From Bacteroides sp. UBA7333 (GTDB lineage: Bacteria > Bacteroidota > Bacteroidia > Bacteroidales > Bacteroidaceae), in contig DKPN01000025.1 of NCBI GenBank assembly GCA_002471195.1, positions 1 to 22,755 on the forward strand: 22,755 nt of DNA, given 5' to 3'. Of this stretch, positions 22,405-22,755 are shown piece by piece (within the stretch, counting starts at the first letter, position 1; each line of letters opens with the position of its first letter). A program made the translations under genes and the position numbers. The notes below the pieces were generated by a model. It was not told the origin of the DNA. It did no database searches and saw only the letters and a program-made list of their open reading frames with translations.

Positions 22405-22755
22405 TTATTCGGCATTTGATTCCGATAAATAAAGATAAAGTGAATAATCGTCCATCATCGTACCATTGACAGCTTCGCTAATGTACTGATCGGAAACGTT
22501 TTCAATATTCGAGATTTCTACTCCTTCGATTGTCGAAGTAGATTTATGCAATTCGATAGATGCAACTTTAATTATAAGGGCCGCACCAATAAACATAGCT
22601 GCCATATAAAGCAATGGCTTCATTTTTTGCCATTTGCTATGCTCTTTGTTGACAAAGACAGATCGCTCAACTTCAGGTAATTTATTCATTACTTCGGAAG
22701 TAAGATTTTCAAAATAGTCTTGAGGAACTTTGAAAGCATTCTCTTTGCCTACTTT
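22405..22755 (-). CDS. Anti-sigma-factor-like membrane protein (N-terminus outside window)
   Basis: The frame is open to the window edge. At least 22 residues precede the first internal ATG at 22689, reading KVGKENAFKVPQDYFENLTS. The 'F.VP..YFe.L' start is typical of Bacteroidota membrane proteins encoded just after an ECF sigma factor gene. A single helix (about MKPLLYMAAMFIGAALIIKV) crosses the inner membrane, leaving an acidic periplasmic C-terminus (NVSDQYISEAVNGTMMDDYS). The sigma factor gene itself would lie beyond 22755. The protein probably binds or tethers that sigma factor; this follows from family pattern and context only. The first few residues are missing. Confidence 0.7.
   Translation of the reverse strand, partial: KVGKENAFKVPQDYFENLTSEVMNKLPEVERSVFVNKEHSKWQKMKPLLYMAAMFIGAALIIKVASIELHKSTSTIEGVEISNIENVSDQYISEAVNGTMMDDYSLYLYLSESNAE

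Overview
The window looks like a chromosomal segment of a low-GC member of the Bacteroidota, most likely order Bacteroidales. Supporting signs are a type IX secretion (T9SS) sorting tail, a DUF4954 protein, a DUF3810 protein, two TonB-dependent/outer-membrane beta-barrel receptors, the DUF4876/DUF6850/DUF4857 families, an anti-sigma-like protein with the 'FKVPQDYFENL' N-terminus, and promoters of the form TTG-N20-TAnnTTTG. Shine-Dalgarno sequences are largely absent. The family names are recognised by eye, not from a database search.

Layout. Positions 1-1339 (+) hold the 3' end of a secreted surface protein, followed by a signal-peptide protein with a T9SS C-terminal domain. The gap 1340-1514 carries two hairpins that show the same GCCACAG loop. 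Positions 1515-3491 (+) encode a DUF4954 left-handed beta-helix protein, followed by a good terminator. Positions 3554-6644 are bounded by two copies of an 82-bp direct repeat. The left copy is an orphan; the right copy is the leader of a small DUF6078 gene (6654-7094, +). Between the copies lie about 540 bp of AT-rich non-coding DNA and a solitary outer-membrane receptor gene whose codon use differs from its neighbours. This interval looks accessory.

Positions 7226-16995 (-) form one tight eight-gene operon, with gaps of 8-28 nt, read right to left: TonB-dependent receptor, DUF4876 lipoprotein, DUF6850 beta-barrel, Cys/His-containing OB-fold-like lipoprotein, PepSY-associated membrane protein, ABC ATPase, ABC permease and DUF4857 membrane protein. 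Together they span outer membrane, periplasm and inner membrane, as expected for uptake and processing of a scarce ligand. A metal chelate or haem is my inference. A strong Bacteroidota-type promoter (17045-17075) and a palindromic, partly Fur-box-like site (17010-17039) lie in front. This is the most interesting block of the window.

Positions 17219-19849 (-) are valS, with a terminator at 17160-17194. Divergent from it are a DUF3810 membrane protein with an HELSH zinc-protease motif (19963-21000, +) and the NTP pyrophosphohydrolase mazG (21022-21807, +). A 48-nt perfect palindrome separates mazG from a convergent pair: a periplasmic Spy-like protein and a truncated anti-sigma-like membrane protein (21895-22755, -). 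No rRNA, tRNA, CRISPR array, transposase or integrase was seen.
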